Positions 27,224 through 36,809 of a stretch of DNA of 64,000 nt are shown here, one piece after another. The notes under the pieces are model-generated. The model did not search any database. It was not told the origin of the DNA and worked only from the letters and a program-made list of their open reading frames with translations. The stretch is from Propionibacteriaceae bacterium (GTDB lineage: Bacteria; Actinomycetota; Actinomycetes; Propionibacteriales; Propionibacteriaceae). The stretch lies in assembly GCA_009782915.1 (NCBI GenBank), contig WRIC01000008.1, positions 1 through 64,000 on the forward strand, in the 5' to 3' direction. The position numbers and the translations under genes are program-made. How positions within the stretch are numbered: the stretch's first letter is position 1; each line of letters starts with the position of its first letter.

Positions 27224-28351
27224 TTAGTCGAGGATTTCGCGGACGATGAGGTCGGCAATGAGTCGACCACGGAGGGTACACACCAATCGAGTGCCAGATC
27301 GCAGGAGATCACCAGAGATGAGGAAACGCTGTGCTCGGTTCAACTCGGTTTCCGTGAGAAGGTTCGACTCAAAACCCTCGGCAAGCCTGATCCCCAGCAT
27401 GATTCTTTCGGTACGTTTTTGGTCCTCAGTGAGAAGTTCACGACCCAAAACAGGGGATTCACCCACATTAAGGGTGGCCACATATTTCGCTGGGGAACGA
27501 GGGGCCCACCACCGAGAGCGACCATCAAAAGAATGGGCCCCCACACCGATGCCCCTCCACTGGCCAGAATGCCAATACTGGAGGTTGTGCTGACACTCAA
27601 ACCCCGGTCGAGCCCAATTGCTCACCTCGTACCACGGCAAACCAGCAGCACTAAGAATCTCATCAGCGAGCAGATATTTCTCAGCCATATCGTCCTGGTC
27701 TACATCATCGAGATATCCTTCAGTGATGCGACGAGCCAAAGGCGTACCCTGCTCAACAGTCAGAGAATAAGCTGAGATGTGATCAGGGTCTGTATCCAGC
27801 GCCACTCGCAAGGAATACTCCCAATCCTCCATGGTTTCCCCCGGTGTGCCATAGATAAGATCCAAAGAGAGATTCTTGAAACCCGCAGCTCGAGCCCACT
27901 GGGCAGCCTCCAAGACCCGTCCAGGGGAGTGAACCCTCTCCAAGGTGTTCAGCACATGCAAGGCCGCCGACTGCATCCCCATCGACAACCGATTGATTCC
28001 CAGTTTGTTCAAGTCAGAGAGGTACTCCAAAGAAAGAGTCTCAGGGTTGGCCTCTGTGGTGATCTCAACAGTCGGGCTCAGTGAAAAACTCTCGTGAACA
28101 CTGGCGAGAATCTTCTCGAAATCCTTGGCCCGCAGCAAAGTCGGTGTTCCCCCACCAAAATAGATGGTGACCACTTCGGCATCCTCAACACCAACCTTGG
28201 CCCGACCAATTTCCATACACAACGCACTGATGTAGGGCATGACGGTCTCGGCGCGCCTTGATTCCTCCAGCTCAAAAGTGGTGAAGTCACAGTATCCGCA
28301 GCGAGTACGACACCACGGAATATGAATATACAGCGAGAGTGGTGTCGCCAT
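27224..28351 (-). CDS. hemW: Radical SAM heme chaperone HemW
   Basis: 375 aa. The N-terminus LYIHIPWCRTRCGYCDFTTF holds CxxxCxxC plus the extra CDF that separates HemW from coproporphyrinogen dehydrogenase HemN. GGGTPTLL and the SAM-binding TTEANPETL follow. HemW proteins bind heme and are thought to insert it into respiratory enzymes. It starts 6 bp after lepA, a common arrangement. Its end lies 50 bp from the 21-bp tandem array. Confidence 0.93.
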   Translation of the reverse strand: MATPLSLYIHIPWCRTRCGYCDFTTFELEESRRAETVMPYISALCMEIGRAKVGVEDAEVVTIYFGGGTPTLLRAKDFEKILASVHESFSLSPTVEITTEANPETLSLEYLSDLNKLGINRLSMGMQSAALHVLNTLERVHSPGRVLEAAQWARAAGFKNLSLDLIYGTPGETMEDWEYSLRVALDTDPDHISAYSLTVEQGTPLARRITEGYLDDVDQDDMAEKYLLADEILSAAGLPWYEVSNWARPGFECQHNLQYWHSGQWRGIGVGAHSFDGRSRWWAPRSPAKYVATLNVGESPVLGRELLTEDQKRTERIMLGIRLAEGFESNLLTETELNRAQRFLISGDLLRSGTRLVCTLRGRLIADLIVREILD

Positions 28352-28357
28352 AAAGAC

Positions 28358-30184
28358 CTACTTCTTCTCAGTTTGGGAAGTCGCCAGCGCAGCAACAAAG
28401 GCTTCCTGGGGGACCTCAACTCGACCCACCATCTTCATCCTCTTCTTGCCTTCTTTCTGCTTCTCCAGCAACTTGCGCTTGCGTGTGATGTCACCACCAT
28501 AACACTTTGCTAGAACATCTTTGCGCATGGCACGAATAGTTTCCCGAGCAATAACCCGCGAGCCAATAGCAGCTTGAATAGGAACCTCGAACTGTTGGCG
28601 TGGAATGAGTTTGCGAAGCCGTGTTGCCATATCCACACCATAGGCATAAGCCTTGCCCTGGTGAACAATCGCCGAAAAGGCATCCACCGGTTCAGAGTTG
28701 AGCAAAATATCCACCTTCACCAAATCGGCCTCCTGCTCACCAGCATCCTCGTAGTCTAATGAGGCATATCCTTTGGTTCGCGATTTCAGGTTGTCGAAGA
28801 AGTCATAGACAATCTCTGCCAGGGGCAACAGATAGTGAAGTTCCACGCGATCTGCTGACAGGTAGTCCATCCCCGTTTGGGTGCCCCTTCGCTGTTGACA
28901 CAATTCCATGAGCGTACCGACAAAATCAGCGGGGGCGATCACCGAGGCCTTAACCACTGGCTCGAAAACTTCAGCGATTTTCCCCTCCGGAAACTCTGAA
29001 GGGTTCATCACAATATGTTCAGTTCCATCCTCCATCAGTACGCGGTAGACCACATTGGGCGCTGTCGAAATGATGTCCAGGTCGTACTCGCGGTCCAGAC
29101 GCTCCCGGATAATTTCCATGTGAAGAAGCCCCAGAAAACCAACACGGAAACCAAACCCGAGAGCTGCTGAGGTTTCAGGCTCAAACACCAACGCTGCATC
29201 ATTGAGTTGAAGTTTCTCCAAGGCCTCCCGCAACATCGGATAGTCGGTGCCCTCAATAGGATAGATGCCCGCGTACACCATAGGTTTGGGGTGGCGATAT
29301 CCACTGAGCGCCTCCTGGGCTGGTCGAGCAGCAATCGACACTGTGTCACCCACCCGCGATTGGCGTACGTCCTTCACGCCAGTGATCACATAACCAACCT
29401 CGCCAACACCGAGGGCTTCAGACTTGGTGGGCTCTGGTGAAATCACCCCCACTTCCAAAATCTCGTGGGTGGCCTTCGTACTCATCATCAGAATACGATC
29501 ACGGTGGCTCAACTGACCATCAACCATCCGCACATAGGTCACCACCCCACGATAGGAGTCATAAACGGAGTCAAAAATCAGCGCACGCATCGGAGCTTTC
29601 GCATTGCCGGTGGGTGCGGGAACCTGGCGTACGATCTCGCCCAGGAGGTGTTCAACACCATCACCAGTTTTAGCTGACACTCTGAGAACCTCATCCACCT
29701 CACATCCGATGATGTGGGCGAGCTCCTCGGCGTACTTGTCGGGATAGGCCCCCGGCAGGTCAATCTTGTTGAGCACCGGAATGATAGTCAAATCGGCTTC
29801 CAAGGCAAGATAGAGGTTGGCGAGGGTTTGGGCTTCGATCCCTTGGGCAGCATCCACCAGCAGTACGGCCCCCTCACAGGCAGCGAGGGACCGTGACACC
29901 TCATAAGTGAAATCCACATGGCCCGGTGTATCGATCATATTGAGGGTGAAAGTATTCTCCCCCACCATCCACGGCAGCCGTACCGCCTGAGATTTGATCG
30001 TGATTCCGCGCTCGCGCTCAATGTCCATGCGGTCGAGGTATTGGGAACGCATGGTTCGTTCATCAACCACCCCTGTGAGTTGAAGCATCCGATCGGCCAG
30101 GGTGGATTTTCCATGGTCGATGTGGGCAATGATGGAGAAGTTACGGATCAACGAAGGATCAGTAGAGCCGGGTTGGTTGGTCAC
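28358..30184 (-). CDS. lepA: Elongation factor 4 (LepA)
   Basis: 608 aa ribosome-associated GTPase (EF-4). G1 is [10 protein letters not shown]3 DTPGH, G4 NKIDLP. The C-terminal EF-4 domain ends with [18 protein letters not shown] start at 30205 (TTG) is possible, but GTG at 30184 with AAGGAGA 4-5 nt upstream is preferred. It is first in a two-gene unit with hemW; tRNA-Leu lies upstream on the other strand. Confidence 0.95.
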   Translation of the reverse strand: MTNQPGSTDPSLIRNFSIIAHIDHGKSTLADRMLQLTGVVDERTMRSQYLDRMDIERERGITIKSQAVRLPWMVGENTFTLNMIDTPGHVDFTYEVSRSLAACEGAVLLVDAAQGIEAQTLANLYLALEADLTIIPVLNKIDLPGAYPDKYAEELAHIIGCEVDEVLRVSAKTGDGVEHLLGEIVRQVPAPTGNAKAPMRALIFDSVYDSYRGVVTYVRMVDGQLSHRDRILMMSTKATHEILEVGVISPEPTKSEALGVGEVGYVITGVKDVRQSRVGDTVSIAARPAQEALSGYRHPKPMVYAGIYPIEGTDYPMLREALEKLQLNDAALVFEPETSAALGFGFRVGFLGLLHMEIIRERLDREYDLDIISTAPNVVYRVLMEDGTEHIVMNPSEFPEGKIAEVFEPVVKASVIAPADFVGTLMELCQQRRGTQTGMDYLSADRVELHYLLPLAEIVYDFFDNLKSRTKGYASLDYEDAGEQEADLVKVDILLNSEPVDAFSAIVHQGKAYAYGVDMATRLRKLIPRQQFEVPIQAAIGSRVIARETIRAMRKDVLAKCYGGDITRKRKLLEKQKEGKKRMKMVGRVEVPQEAFVAALATSQTEKK

Positions 30185-30338
30185 ACATCTCCTTGGGTTA
30201 GTCAATGAACCTATTGTCCCATCTTACCTGCCCACTGTCCTGGCTCGGTCTTCCCCACGATCGCCATGGGTCGGTTGATGGTCAAAATCGCGAAGTCTTC
30301 CCAGTGTTGGTATAGTTTCGACTTGTATTCAACACCTT

Positions 30339-30425
30339 GTCCGGGTGGCGGAATTGGTAGACGCGCTAGCTTGAGGTGCTAGTGGCCCTTATACGGTCGT
30401 GGAGGTTCAAGTCCTCTCTCGGACA
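30339..30425 (+). tRNA. tRNA-Leu (anticodon GAG)
   Basis: The acceptor arm GTCCGGG pairs with CTCGGAC (one G-U), the anticodon loop CTTGAGG gives GAG, and a long variable arm (CCCTTATACGGTCGTGG region) marks a class II tRNA. The T arm is AGGTTCAAGTCCT. The discriminator is A; CCA is not encoded. A TATAGT at 30311-30316 could be the -10 box. Confidence 0.93.
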
Positions 30426-30494
30426 CAAATAGTGAGTTTTCCTGCGCACCCACCCCACAACAGTGCGCACCCCACCCCACAACGTTGCGTACTC

Positions 30495-30632
30495 AACCCT
30501 GTCGTAGTGCGCACCCAACCCTGTCGTGGTGCGCACCCAAGCACCGTCATTCTGCGCGTAGTCGCAGAAACCAGACTCAACAGTCGAACAACTGTTGTTG
30601 TCTGGACCCTGCGACTCCGCGCAGGGAGACGG
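30495..30632. repeat. 22-bp direct repeats and a palindromic element
   Basis: Two 22-bp copies beginning AACCCTGTCGT (30495 and 30517) precede a compact palindromic element at 30546-30632: left arm ATTCTGCG/CGCAGAAA, inner palindrome ACAGTC/ACTGT, right arm CCCTGCG/CGCAGGG. Here the array is on the left-arm side. No gene is seen in 30426-30638. Confidence 0.8.
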
Positions 30633-30638
30633 AAAAGG

Positions 30639-31187
30639 TTAGTCACTGAGGGGGGCTGTGGCTAGGGGGGTGTAGAGGGGGTGGTGTCCGGGGCCTTCGC
30701 CGAGGTCGGAGCGGAACAACGTGAGGTGATCCACTGTCCACGATGGGCCACGATAGACCGTGAGAGCAGTCATCAGATCCTCTAGTCCACCTCGGCGCCC
30801 GATCCGGGAGATGGTCACATGGAAGCGGTTCTTGGTGTGTTGGTCATCAGTGGCATAGGGTCCTCGTACCTTCGCGGCCAACCCACCCAAAGACCGGGAG
30901 GGGTCTTTCACCCCGATCCAGCAGATGTCATGGCGGAAGACCCCAGCACCAGCCAAAGACACATCAAAAGGCGACGATGTCTGTGCTGCATCACTCAATA
31001 ATGCTGCTAACTCTTCGACAGCCACATCAGGTTGTTCACCGAAAAACCCGAGGGTGATATGCCAGTTCACCGCTGGGCCCCAGGGGTTTCGTGGCGAGGT
31101 ACGCGAACTCGACATCGCTTCGAGGGTGGTGGAAAGATGATCCCGTACGTGGGTGGGGAGTTCAATCCCGGCAAAAAGTCTCACCAC
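30639..31187 (-). CDS. thpR: RNA 2',3'-cyclic phosphodiesterase (2H family, ThpR)
   Basis: 182 aa. The two catalytic HxT[LI] motifs HITL (about 43-46) and HVTI (about 122-125) define the 2H phosphoesterase fold, and the N-terminus MVRLFAGIELP is the ThpR start. Such enzymes open 2',3'-cyclic phosphates or ligate 2'-5' RNA ends in vitro. GTG start at 31187, 9 bp after the preceding NlpC/P60 gene, with which it is probably co-transcribed. Confidence 0.9.
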   Translation of the reverse strand: MVRLFAGIELPTHVRDHLSTTLEAMSSSRTSPRNPWGPAVNWHITLGFFGEQPDVAVEELAALLSDAAQTSSPFDVSLAGAGVFRHDICWIGVKDPSRSLGGLAAKVRGPYATDDQHTKNRFHVTISRIGRRGGLEDLMTALTVYRGPSWTVDHLTLFRSDLGEGPGHHPLYTPLATAPLSD

Positions 31188-31196
31188 AACTGCTAG

Positions 31197-31847
31197 TCAC
31201 AGAATGCGTCGTGCGCCAGAGTACTTGGACATATCAATGCCCGTCACCACAATGCCGATCGACTCATTGCGGGCGTGCACAATTTTGCCTTCACCGATGT
31301 AGATAGCCACATGACCCGGCCCGGAGTAATAGAAAACAAGGTCACCCATCTGGAGTTCGTTGATGTCGACGGCTTTCCCAGCCTTGAATTGGCCACCGGC
31401 ACTACGCGGGATCGACACACCCACAGACTGGTAAGCCATATAGGTCAATCCCGAGCAGTCAAAGCCCTGGGGGCCCGTACCGCCATAGGCGTAATATCCA
31501 TCAAGCTTGCTCAGAGCATAGTCCACAACTCGCTGAGCTGCTGGAGGCAAGGGCATTGTCGGATTAACAGCAGGCTGAACCTTCGAAAAACCAACCAGCT
31601 CCTGTGCCATCACATCTGCGGCTTCCTGGGTGTCAGGGATCACGACCTGCTTGTAGCGAGCAAGAGGAGGTACGCGGGTGGCGCTTGGGTCAGCAACAAC
31701 CACGTCGTGGATTGCCCGAGCCAGCGACAGTGCATCGTGGGGCCCTGAAGGCTCTGTGGCACTGGCTATGGGAACACCACCACTGGAGATCAGCGCCACC
31801 ATGACACCTACCACCAGTGCTCGAATGCACCCGACTCTCCTCGACAT
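31197..31847 (-). CDS. Secreted NlpC/P60 peptidoglycan endopeptidase
   Basis: 216 aa from MSRRVGCIRALVVGVM. A signal peptide ends near ASATEP. After a linker, the NlpC/P60 domain has the catalytic cysteine in GFDCSGLTYMAY, the histidine in GPGHVAIYIG and the third polar residue in VHARNE. The enzyme should cut D-Glu to diamino-acid bonds in peptide stems. The ATG at 31847 with AGAGGAGAG upstream is preferred over a start 11 codons earlier. No coiled coil is present, unlike the related protein at 33465-34685. A TAGAAT on the minus strand near 31908-31913 may be its -10 box. Confidence 0.92.
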   Translation of the reverse strand: MSRRVGCIRALVVGVMVALISSGGVPIASATEPSGPHDALSLARAIHDVVVADPSATRVPPLARYKQVVIPDTQEAADVMAQELVGFSKVQPAVNPTMPLPPAAQRVVDYALSKLDGYYAYGGTGPQGFDCSGLTYMAYQSVGVSIPRSAGGQFKAGKAVDINELQMGDLVFYYSGPGHVAIYIGEGKIVHARNESIGIVVTGIDMSKYSGARRIL

Positions 31848-31935
31848 TTCTCTCCTCTTTTCGCGCTCCGCCATCCCCATCAGGGGCGAAACCTGAAAAA
31901 CTCATAAGAATTCTACCAGTTGCGAGCTCGCCTGC

Positions 31936-33420
31936 CTACCCGCGATCTTTACTCACTTCTTCAGGCGTCTCTTCGCCTGTGACATGGCTGAGTGTCCCGC
32001 CAGCTGGTTGAGTGATCTCCTTGGTCATCATCTGTGTCCAGGTTTTTTGTGTCAACAGGTGCCTCTCCTGCGATGGGCGACCCAGGAATGCCCCCAAAGA
32101 AGCGCCTGCAGAAATAGCCAGGGCAATCGCGATAGCCATACCCACTGTGGCAAAACCAGAGCTTGGATCGGGTTCAACACTATGGGTGCCCACGGTTTGA
32201 AGAAGACCCAGATAGAGCAGCATGCCCGGAACGAAAGGAATACCCATGGCATTGAGCACACCGAATGTTGGCGCAGACCACCTCCGGCGTACGACGATAA
32301 CTGTGACAAAAGCAGCCACCATCGGCCCGGCAAAGGATGCCACCACAATCGAGGTGTCGAAGGCAACAAGACTCGTGTCGAAAACCATGACGAGAAGATA
32401 GGTTGCTCGTGCCAGGAGAGTGACGCAGGCCATGACGATGAGGGTACGAGCATTGCTATAGGCAGCAATCCCCCACAACACTGCTGTCAATGTGGCAGCA
32501 ACCAACTGTTCTATGGGGCCACCGGGAGTCAACACCGACGTACGCAGGTAGACAGCGATCCCGAATCTGCGAGCAAACTCTAAAGCTGTCAACAGACCCA
32601 CAACGAGCCCAACATTCATGATGACAACTTCGAGTATCCGTGCTGTTGCGGTGACATAGTGCCCATCAATGGCGTCTTGAACCCCAGCAACAAACCGTGC
32701 CCCAACAACAAGCTGGAAGATACACCCCACCGCTATCGTGGTGGGACTGACGTACCCAAAGAATTCCAGGTTGGGATGCTCGTTAAGCCATGTGAAGCTC
32801 GCAGCGATAGCAATGACAAGCCATCCACCAAAGAGCTGCTGAAAGAAAATGGGCAACCCCCAGCTGCGCAGCAGCGAAATGAACCTGTTGACCAGGATTC
32901 CAGTGAGCAAAGCAAGAATAAGTATCTTAATATCTAGGGTGTAGAACAGCTGAACACTCATCGATATGCCGCCAGAAGCTAAGGCGGCCACCCAGCCGGG
33001 ATATGGAGGATCAGCTTTACGCAGACGATCAAATTCTTTCATTGCCCGCGCAATGCTCATCCCCTGTTCGATCTTCACAACAAGATCATTGACTTCCATG
33101 ACTTTCGACAGATTTGACACCGTGGGTGTCACTGTTCTGGCCACCGTCAGTGGCGGCATTCCCTCCCCAGGATAGTACGAGGTGAGTATCACATGATAGG
33201 TGACATCGATCTGAACACGGTCCAACCCATAGGCGTGACAGATCTTGCGCATCAAAACGATAGTGTCTTGAACACTAGCCCCACTGGAGGTCACCAGATC
33301 ACCAGCCCTCATGGCTAATTCAACAGCAAGTCCTTCCGTGGTGGAGGGTAGTTCACCACGAGCTTTGAGCTCAGCCATGGATACGTGAGGAATCCTCATG
33401 GTCATTGTTGTGTCATTCAC
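31936..33420 (-). CDS. ThrE-family threonine/serine exporter
   Basis: 494 aa. An N-terminal cytoplasmic hydrolase-like domain (about 1-140, DUF1212/ThrE part, with AVELAMRAGDLVTSSGASVQDT) is followed by about ten membrane segments covering the second ThrE part (DUF3815-like). The layout equals Corynebacterium ThrE, which exports threonine and serine. The GTG at 33420 has AAGGAGG 6-7 nt upstream. It lies 44 bp after the coiled-coil NlpC/P60 gene. Substrate is inferred from family only. Confidence 0.88.
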   Translation of the reverse strand: MNDTTMTMRIPHVSMAELKARGELPSTTEGLAVELAMRAGDLVTSSGASVQDTIVLMRKICHAYGLDRVQIDVTYHVILTSYYPGEGMPPLTVARTVTPTVSNLSKVMEVNDLVVKIEQGMSIARAMKEFDRLRKADPPYPGWVAALASGGISMSVQLFYTLDIKILILALLTGILVNRFISLLRSWGLPIFFQQLFGGWLVIAIAASFTWLNEHPNLEFFGYVSPTTIAVGCIFQLVVGARFVAGVQDAIDGHYVTATARILEVVIMNVGLVVGLLTALEFARRFGIAVYLRTSVLTPGGPIEQLVAATLTAVLWGIAAYSNARTLIVMACVTLLARATYLLVMVFDTSLVAFDTSIVVASFAGPMVAAFVTVIVVRRRWSAPTFGVLNAMGIPFVPGMLLYLGLLQTVGTHSVEPDPSSGFATVGMAIAIALAISAGASLGAFLGRPSQERHLLTQKTWTQMMTKEITQPAGGTLSHVTGEETPEEVSKDRG

Positions 33421-33464
33421 TTATGCCTCCTTGGCTTGCCGATATCTACGATACCTGCCCCACA

Positions 33465-34685
33465 CTAGAGAAGGCGGCGAGCTCCCAGGTATGGCGCCAC
33501 ATCCACCGACGTCATCTGGATTCCTAGAGCAGAATTCCTGGCATGAACAACTTTCCCGCTGCCCACATAGATCGCCACATGGCTGGGCCCTGAATAGTAG
33601 AACACAAGATCACCGGGTTGTAGGTTGGCTTTTGCCACGGCCTTGCCGTACCGGTATTGGGCTGTGGCATCGTGGGGAAGTTTGATCCCCACCTGGGCGT
33701 ACGCCATCTTGGACAATCCTGAGCAGTCGTATCCTTTGGGGCCTTCGCCACCCCATACGTAGGGGCCTCCCACCTTTGATTTCGCGAAATCGACTACTTT
33801 CTGGGCCTGTGAGGTCACTGGTGGCGGTGGTGGCGTGGGCGAGGGTGATGGTTTGGGTGCCGGCGAGGGTGTGGGGCTCGGGGCTGGCTGACCTGGGGTC
33901 GAAGGCGACAGGTTGTTCAGTTCTTGCTTGCGTTGAGCCAGAAGGTTCTTTTGCGTGGCGAGAGCTGATTCTGCAGTACGTTCTGCAGCTACCTGGGCAT
34001 CGAGAGCGGCCATAAGTTGGGTGTGGGCTGCTGCAGCAGCTTGTCTGGATTCCTCGGTTGCTTGGGTGTGGAGGTCTGCTTGGGTTTTCGCCTCCTCAGC
34101 TAGCTGCCGGGCTTCTTCACATTCTTGGCGGGCTTGGGTGAGCTCGGCCAGGATCTCAGAGAGGTTGTCGAGGTCTACCTGGTTGCTGACCAAGATGGTC
34201 TGTGTCCACTGGACCCTATTGGCCAGCTCTGAGGTATTGGATGCCCCCAGGAGTGTCACCACCGAAACCATGGGGAGATTGTCTTGGTAGATGGCGCGCG
34301 CATAGGCGGCGACCTGGGATCTTTGGGCATCAACCTTGACTTGTCCTGCTGCTTGTTTGACTTCAGCAAGAGATAAGGCTTGGGTGGCGGCTTGAAGGGC
34401 GACTTGTTTTTCTTCGCTGACCGATTGGGCTTGGCGGAACTCCTGATCAGCGTGATCAAGGGCTACCTGTGCACGCGAGACTTCCGTTGCGGTTTGCGCC
34501 ACTCGTTTTTGAGCGCTGGACAGGGTACGTGTTGCCTGGTCGAGGTCCTTCTGGGCTTGGGCGAGCGCTGTCTCAGCTTTTTTCTTGTCCGCCGCAGGAT
34601 CGGCGTAACTCCACTGTGGGCTGAGGGACACACCTAGGGCAAGAACAACTGCTATGACTGCGCGAGATATCCGGGATTTTCTCAC
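33465..34685 (-). CDS. Coiled-coil NlpC/P60 endopeptidase (RipC-like)
   Basis: 406 aa from a GTG with GGAGGGG just upstream. A signal peptide ends near WSYADP. A long coiled coil (about 35-250) is interrupted by the segment ARAIYQDNLPMVSVVTLLGA, then a Pro/Ser linker (about 258-288). The NlpC/P60 domain carries YDCSGLSKMAY (Cys), GPSHVAIYVG (His) and VHARN. Coiled-coil NlpC/P60 enzymes such as mycobacterial RipC are recruited and activated by FtsEX at the septum. The interrupting segment is shared with the M23 protein at 35377-36657, and ftsEX lies 2 kb away on the same strand. Longer starts are open but lack support. Confidence 0.92.
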   Translation of the reverse strand: MRKSRISRAVIAVVLALGVSLSPQWSYADPAADKKKAETALAQAQKDLDQATRTLSSAQKRVAQTATEVSRAQVALDHADQEFRQAQSVSEEKQVALQAATQALSLAEVKQAAGQVKVDAQRSQVAAYARAIYQDNLPMVSVVTLLGASNTSELANRVQWTQTILVSNQVDLDNLSEILAELTQARQECEEARQLAEEAKTQADLHTQATEESRQAAAAAHTQLMAALDAQVAAERTAESALATQKNLLAQRKQELNNLSPSTPGQPAPSPTPSPAPKPSPSPTPPPPPVTSQAQKVVDFAKSKVGGPYVWGGEGPKGYDCSGLSKMAYAQVGIKLPHDATAQYRYGKAVAKANLQPGDLVFYYSGPSHVAIYVGSGKVVHARNSALGIQMTSVDVAPYLGARRLL

Positions 34686-34849
34686 TACCCCTCCTAGCCT
34701 CACCCCTGTGGTGAATAGTGAAAACCCTAGCAACGGTGTGTCGCAGACGAAAAAATCGGTTACCCACCGGTATTATGCTCGCCTTAACTCTCAAGTGGGT
34801 CTTGAGGCTGAGTTGGTTTTCCGGCTTGCTGGACGATGATCAGTGTGGT

Positions 34850-35320
34850 TTATCTGCGTGAGCGCGCTTTGAGAGCCTTCGCTGCTTCACGCTTGGCATC
34901 ACGCTCAGCAATTGTTTGTCGCTTATCCCATTCCCGCTTGCCTGTGGCCACAGCGATCTGCACCTTGGCATATCCGTCTTGGAAATAGAGTTGAAGTGGA
35001 ATGATGGTACGCCCTGTTGCCGTGGATTCACGGACCAATTTGTTGATCTCTTTGCGATGAAGCAACAGCTTGCGTACCCTCTTGGGCGCATGGTTCGTCC
35101 ACGTACCATAGGCATATTCGGTGATCGTTGCTTGACGTAACCACACCTCACCACGGTCGATAGTCACGTAGGCATCACTGAGTGATGCTCGACCAGCTCG
35201 AAGAGATTTCACCTCTGTCCCCGTCAAAACAATCCCAGCCTCGAAAACATCATGAAGGTGGTAATCGTGGTGTGCCTTCTTGTTTTGAGCGATGAGCTTA
35301 CGCCCAACCTCCTTGGCCAT
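34850..35320 (-). CDS. smpB: SsrA-binding protein SmpB
   Basis: 156 aa. Core motifs are [35 protein letters not shown] and the basic C-terminal tail rich in Lys and Arg. SmpB binds tmRNA and delivers it to stalled ribosomes. AAAGGGGGA precedes the ATG. No tmRNA gene is visible beside it: the gaps on both sides are only 56 and 164 bp. It lies inside the ftsEX-hydrolase cluster. Confidence 0.95.
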   Translation of the reverse strand: MAKEVGRKLIAQNKKAHHDYHLHDVFEAGIVLTGTEVKSLRAGRASLSDAYVTIDRGEVWLRQATITEYAYGTWTNHAPKRVRKLLLHRKEINKLVRESTATGRTIIPLQLYFQDGYAKVQIAVATGKREWDKRQTIAERDAKREAAKALKARSRR

Positions 35321-35376
35321 GATTCCCCCTTTCAGTGAGTCGAGGGATCATTGTACTCCAGGTGGGAGAACCCGGC

Positions 35377-36657
35377 TTAGGGCAGGTAATTACGCGGGTT
35401 CACCAAGGAGCCACCCACCCACAGCATGAAGTGGAGATGGCAACCTGTTGAATACCCGGTGGTTCCCACGTAACCAATGGTTTGACCCTGGGATACTCGT
35501 GCTCCATTGCTCACGGCGTAGCGAGAAAGATGGTTGTACGAGGAAACAATATGGCGACCCTTGACCCAACCATGGTCAATAAAGATGCGGTATCCATAAC
35601 CAGAGGAATAGTAGCGCTGGGAGACTCGCCCTGCAGCAACAGCCTTCAGTGGCGTACCACAGCTGGCAGCGACATCAATACCATCATGGAATCGTCGAAC
35701 CTTGGCGATCGGATGAATGCGGTAGCCATAATTGGAGGACACCCAACCAGTGCTTGGCCAAATCAACCCATAGGAGGAAACCTTATATCCTGAACTGCTT
35801 GAGGAACTCGACGAGGAACCACTAGCGGGTTTGGATGCTGCTGCCTTTCTGGCAAGCTCAGCAATTTCTTCGTTGACCTTGCGAAGTTCAGCTTCATGGC
35901 TGGCCAGTGAAGCCTGGTCGGCTTTCAAAGCAGATTGGGCGGCGGCGCGAGCAGCAACCTGCTCAGCAAGGGCTGCTTCCACCTCAGCGTGGGCCCTCTC
36001 TGCAGCTTTCATCGCTTCTTCCATCACTGCAGTGTGGCGATCGGCTTCTTCCTTGGCTGCTGTGGCGGTTTCTTGGGCAATCTGGCTTTGGAGACGTTTC
36101 TCAGCTAATTCAGCTTGGATCTCACGCAGGTAGTCCAAGTCAATCTGATTGGTCACCAGGACCGTATCAGTCCATTGAACGCGGTTAGCCAAATCAGAAC
36201 TAGAGCTTGCCCCCAGCAAGGTCACCACCGAAATCATGGGCAGATTGTCCTGATAGACAGCCCGAGCATACCCAGCCACGGCTTCGCGTTGAGCATCAAC
36301 CTTCTCCTGGCCCTTGGCCTCTTCTGCTTTCGCTTGAACCAGTACGACATTAGCTAGTCGAAGCTCTTCAGCTTTCTTGTCTGACTCAGCCTTGGCCACC
36401 GCATAGGCAGCTTGGGCAGATTCGAGTTTCGCTTGTGCCTCGGCCACTCGCGCCTGGGCGGCCTCAACCCGAGCAGCAGCTGCCACGAGGGCAGCCTCAG
36501 AAGCTTCAACGCTTCCCTTGGCTTGGGCGACTTCCTTGGTGATCTTTGATTTCTTGTCGCTGAGACCATCAGCGTTGGCCTCAGGAGCTAGTCCCACAAG
36601 AAGTACGAGGGTGCAACCAAGCACCGCAACGCGACGAACTAAGGTCTTCCAATTCAT
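35377..36657 (-). CDS. M23 peptidoglycan endopeptidase with coiled coil, FtsEX-linked
   Basis: 426 aa. A signal peptide ends near EANADG. A long Ala/Glu-rich coiled coil (about 35-270) carries the interrupting segment ARAVYQDNLPMISVVTLLGA (about 130-149), a Ser-rich linker follows, and then an M23/LytM domain with zinc ligands in FHDGIDVA and CHLHFML. The layout is that of EnvC-type proteins or activatable M23 hydrolases; both metal motifs look intact, so it should be active. It lies directly downstream of ftsX, the expected partner. The gene has its own 152-bp upstream region with a structured leader. Confidence 0.92.
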   Translation of the reverse strand: MNWKTLVRRVAVLGCTLVLLVGLAPEANADGLSDKKSKITKEVAQAKGSVEASEAALVAAAARVEAAQARVAEAQAKLESAQAAYAVAKAESDKKAEELRLANVVLVQAKAEEAKGQEKVDAQREAVAGYARAVYQDNLPMISVVTLLGASSSSDLANRVQWTDTVLVTNQIDLDYLREIQAELAEKRLQSQIAQETATAAKEEADRHTAVMEEAMKAAERAHAEVEAALAEQVAARAAAQSALKADQASLASHEAELRKVNEEIAELARKAAASKPASGSSSSSSSSSGYKVSSYGLIWPSTGWVSSNYGYRIHPIAKVRRFHDGIDVAASCGTPLKAVAAGRVSQRYYSSGYGYRIFIDHGWVKGRHIVSSYNHLSRYAVSNGARVSQGQTIGYVGTTGYSTGCHLHFMLWVGGSLVNPRNYLP

Positions 36658-36684
36658 CGGTTCCTCCGAATCTGAGTCTCTGCG

Positions 36685-36711
36685 CGCCTACCGACATATG
36701 TCCCGTAGGCG
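36685..36711 (-). promoter_or_regulatory. Leader hairpin of the M23 hydrolase gene
   Basis: On the minus strand a 7-bp stem CGCCTAC/GTAGGCG encloses a nearly self-complementary GACATATGTC, and an outer GAGTC/GACTC pair flanks it. A TAGAGT just upstream could be the -10 box, so the hairpin would lie near the 5' end of the mRNA. Confidence 0.45.
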
Positions 36712-36809
36712 TGAGATGACTCTAGTTCCGTCGTCGCCGAGCACCCAGAAATAGGGTTTTCTTGGTCGTGTCACAGGGGAAAAGCCTCAAGGTGGACTTG
36801 AGCAATGGT

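Noticed and set aside
34686-34849. tmRNA gene beside smpB
   Set aside because: The gaps around smpB are too short and show neither a tRNA-like end nor a tag-coding frame.
36658-36809. ydaO (c-di-AMP) riboswitch before the M23 gene
   Set aside because: Hairpins exist but the characteristic conserved ydaO core could not be recognised.
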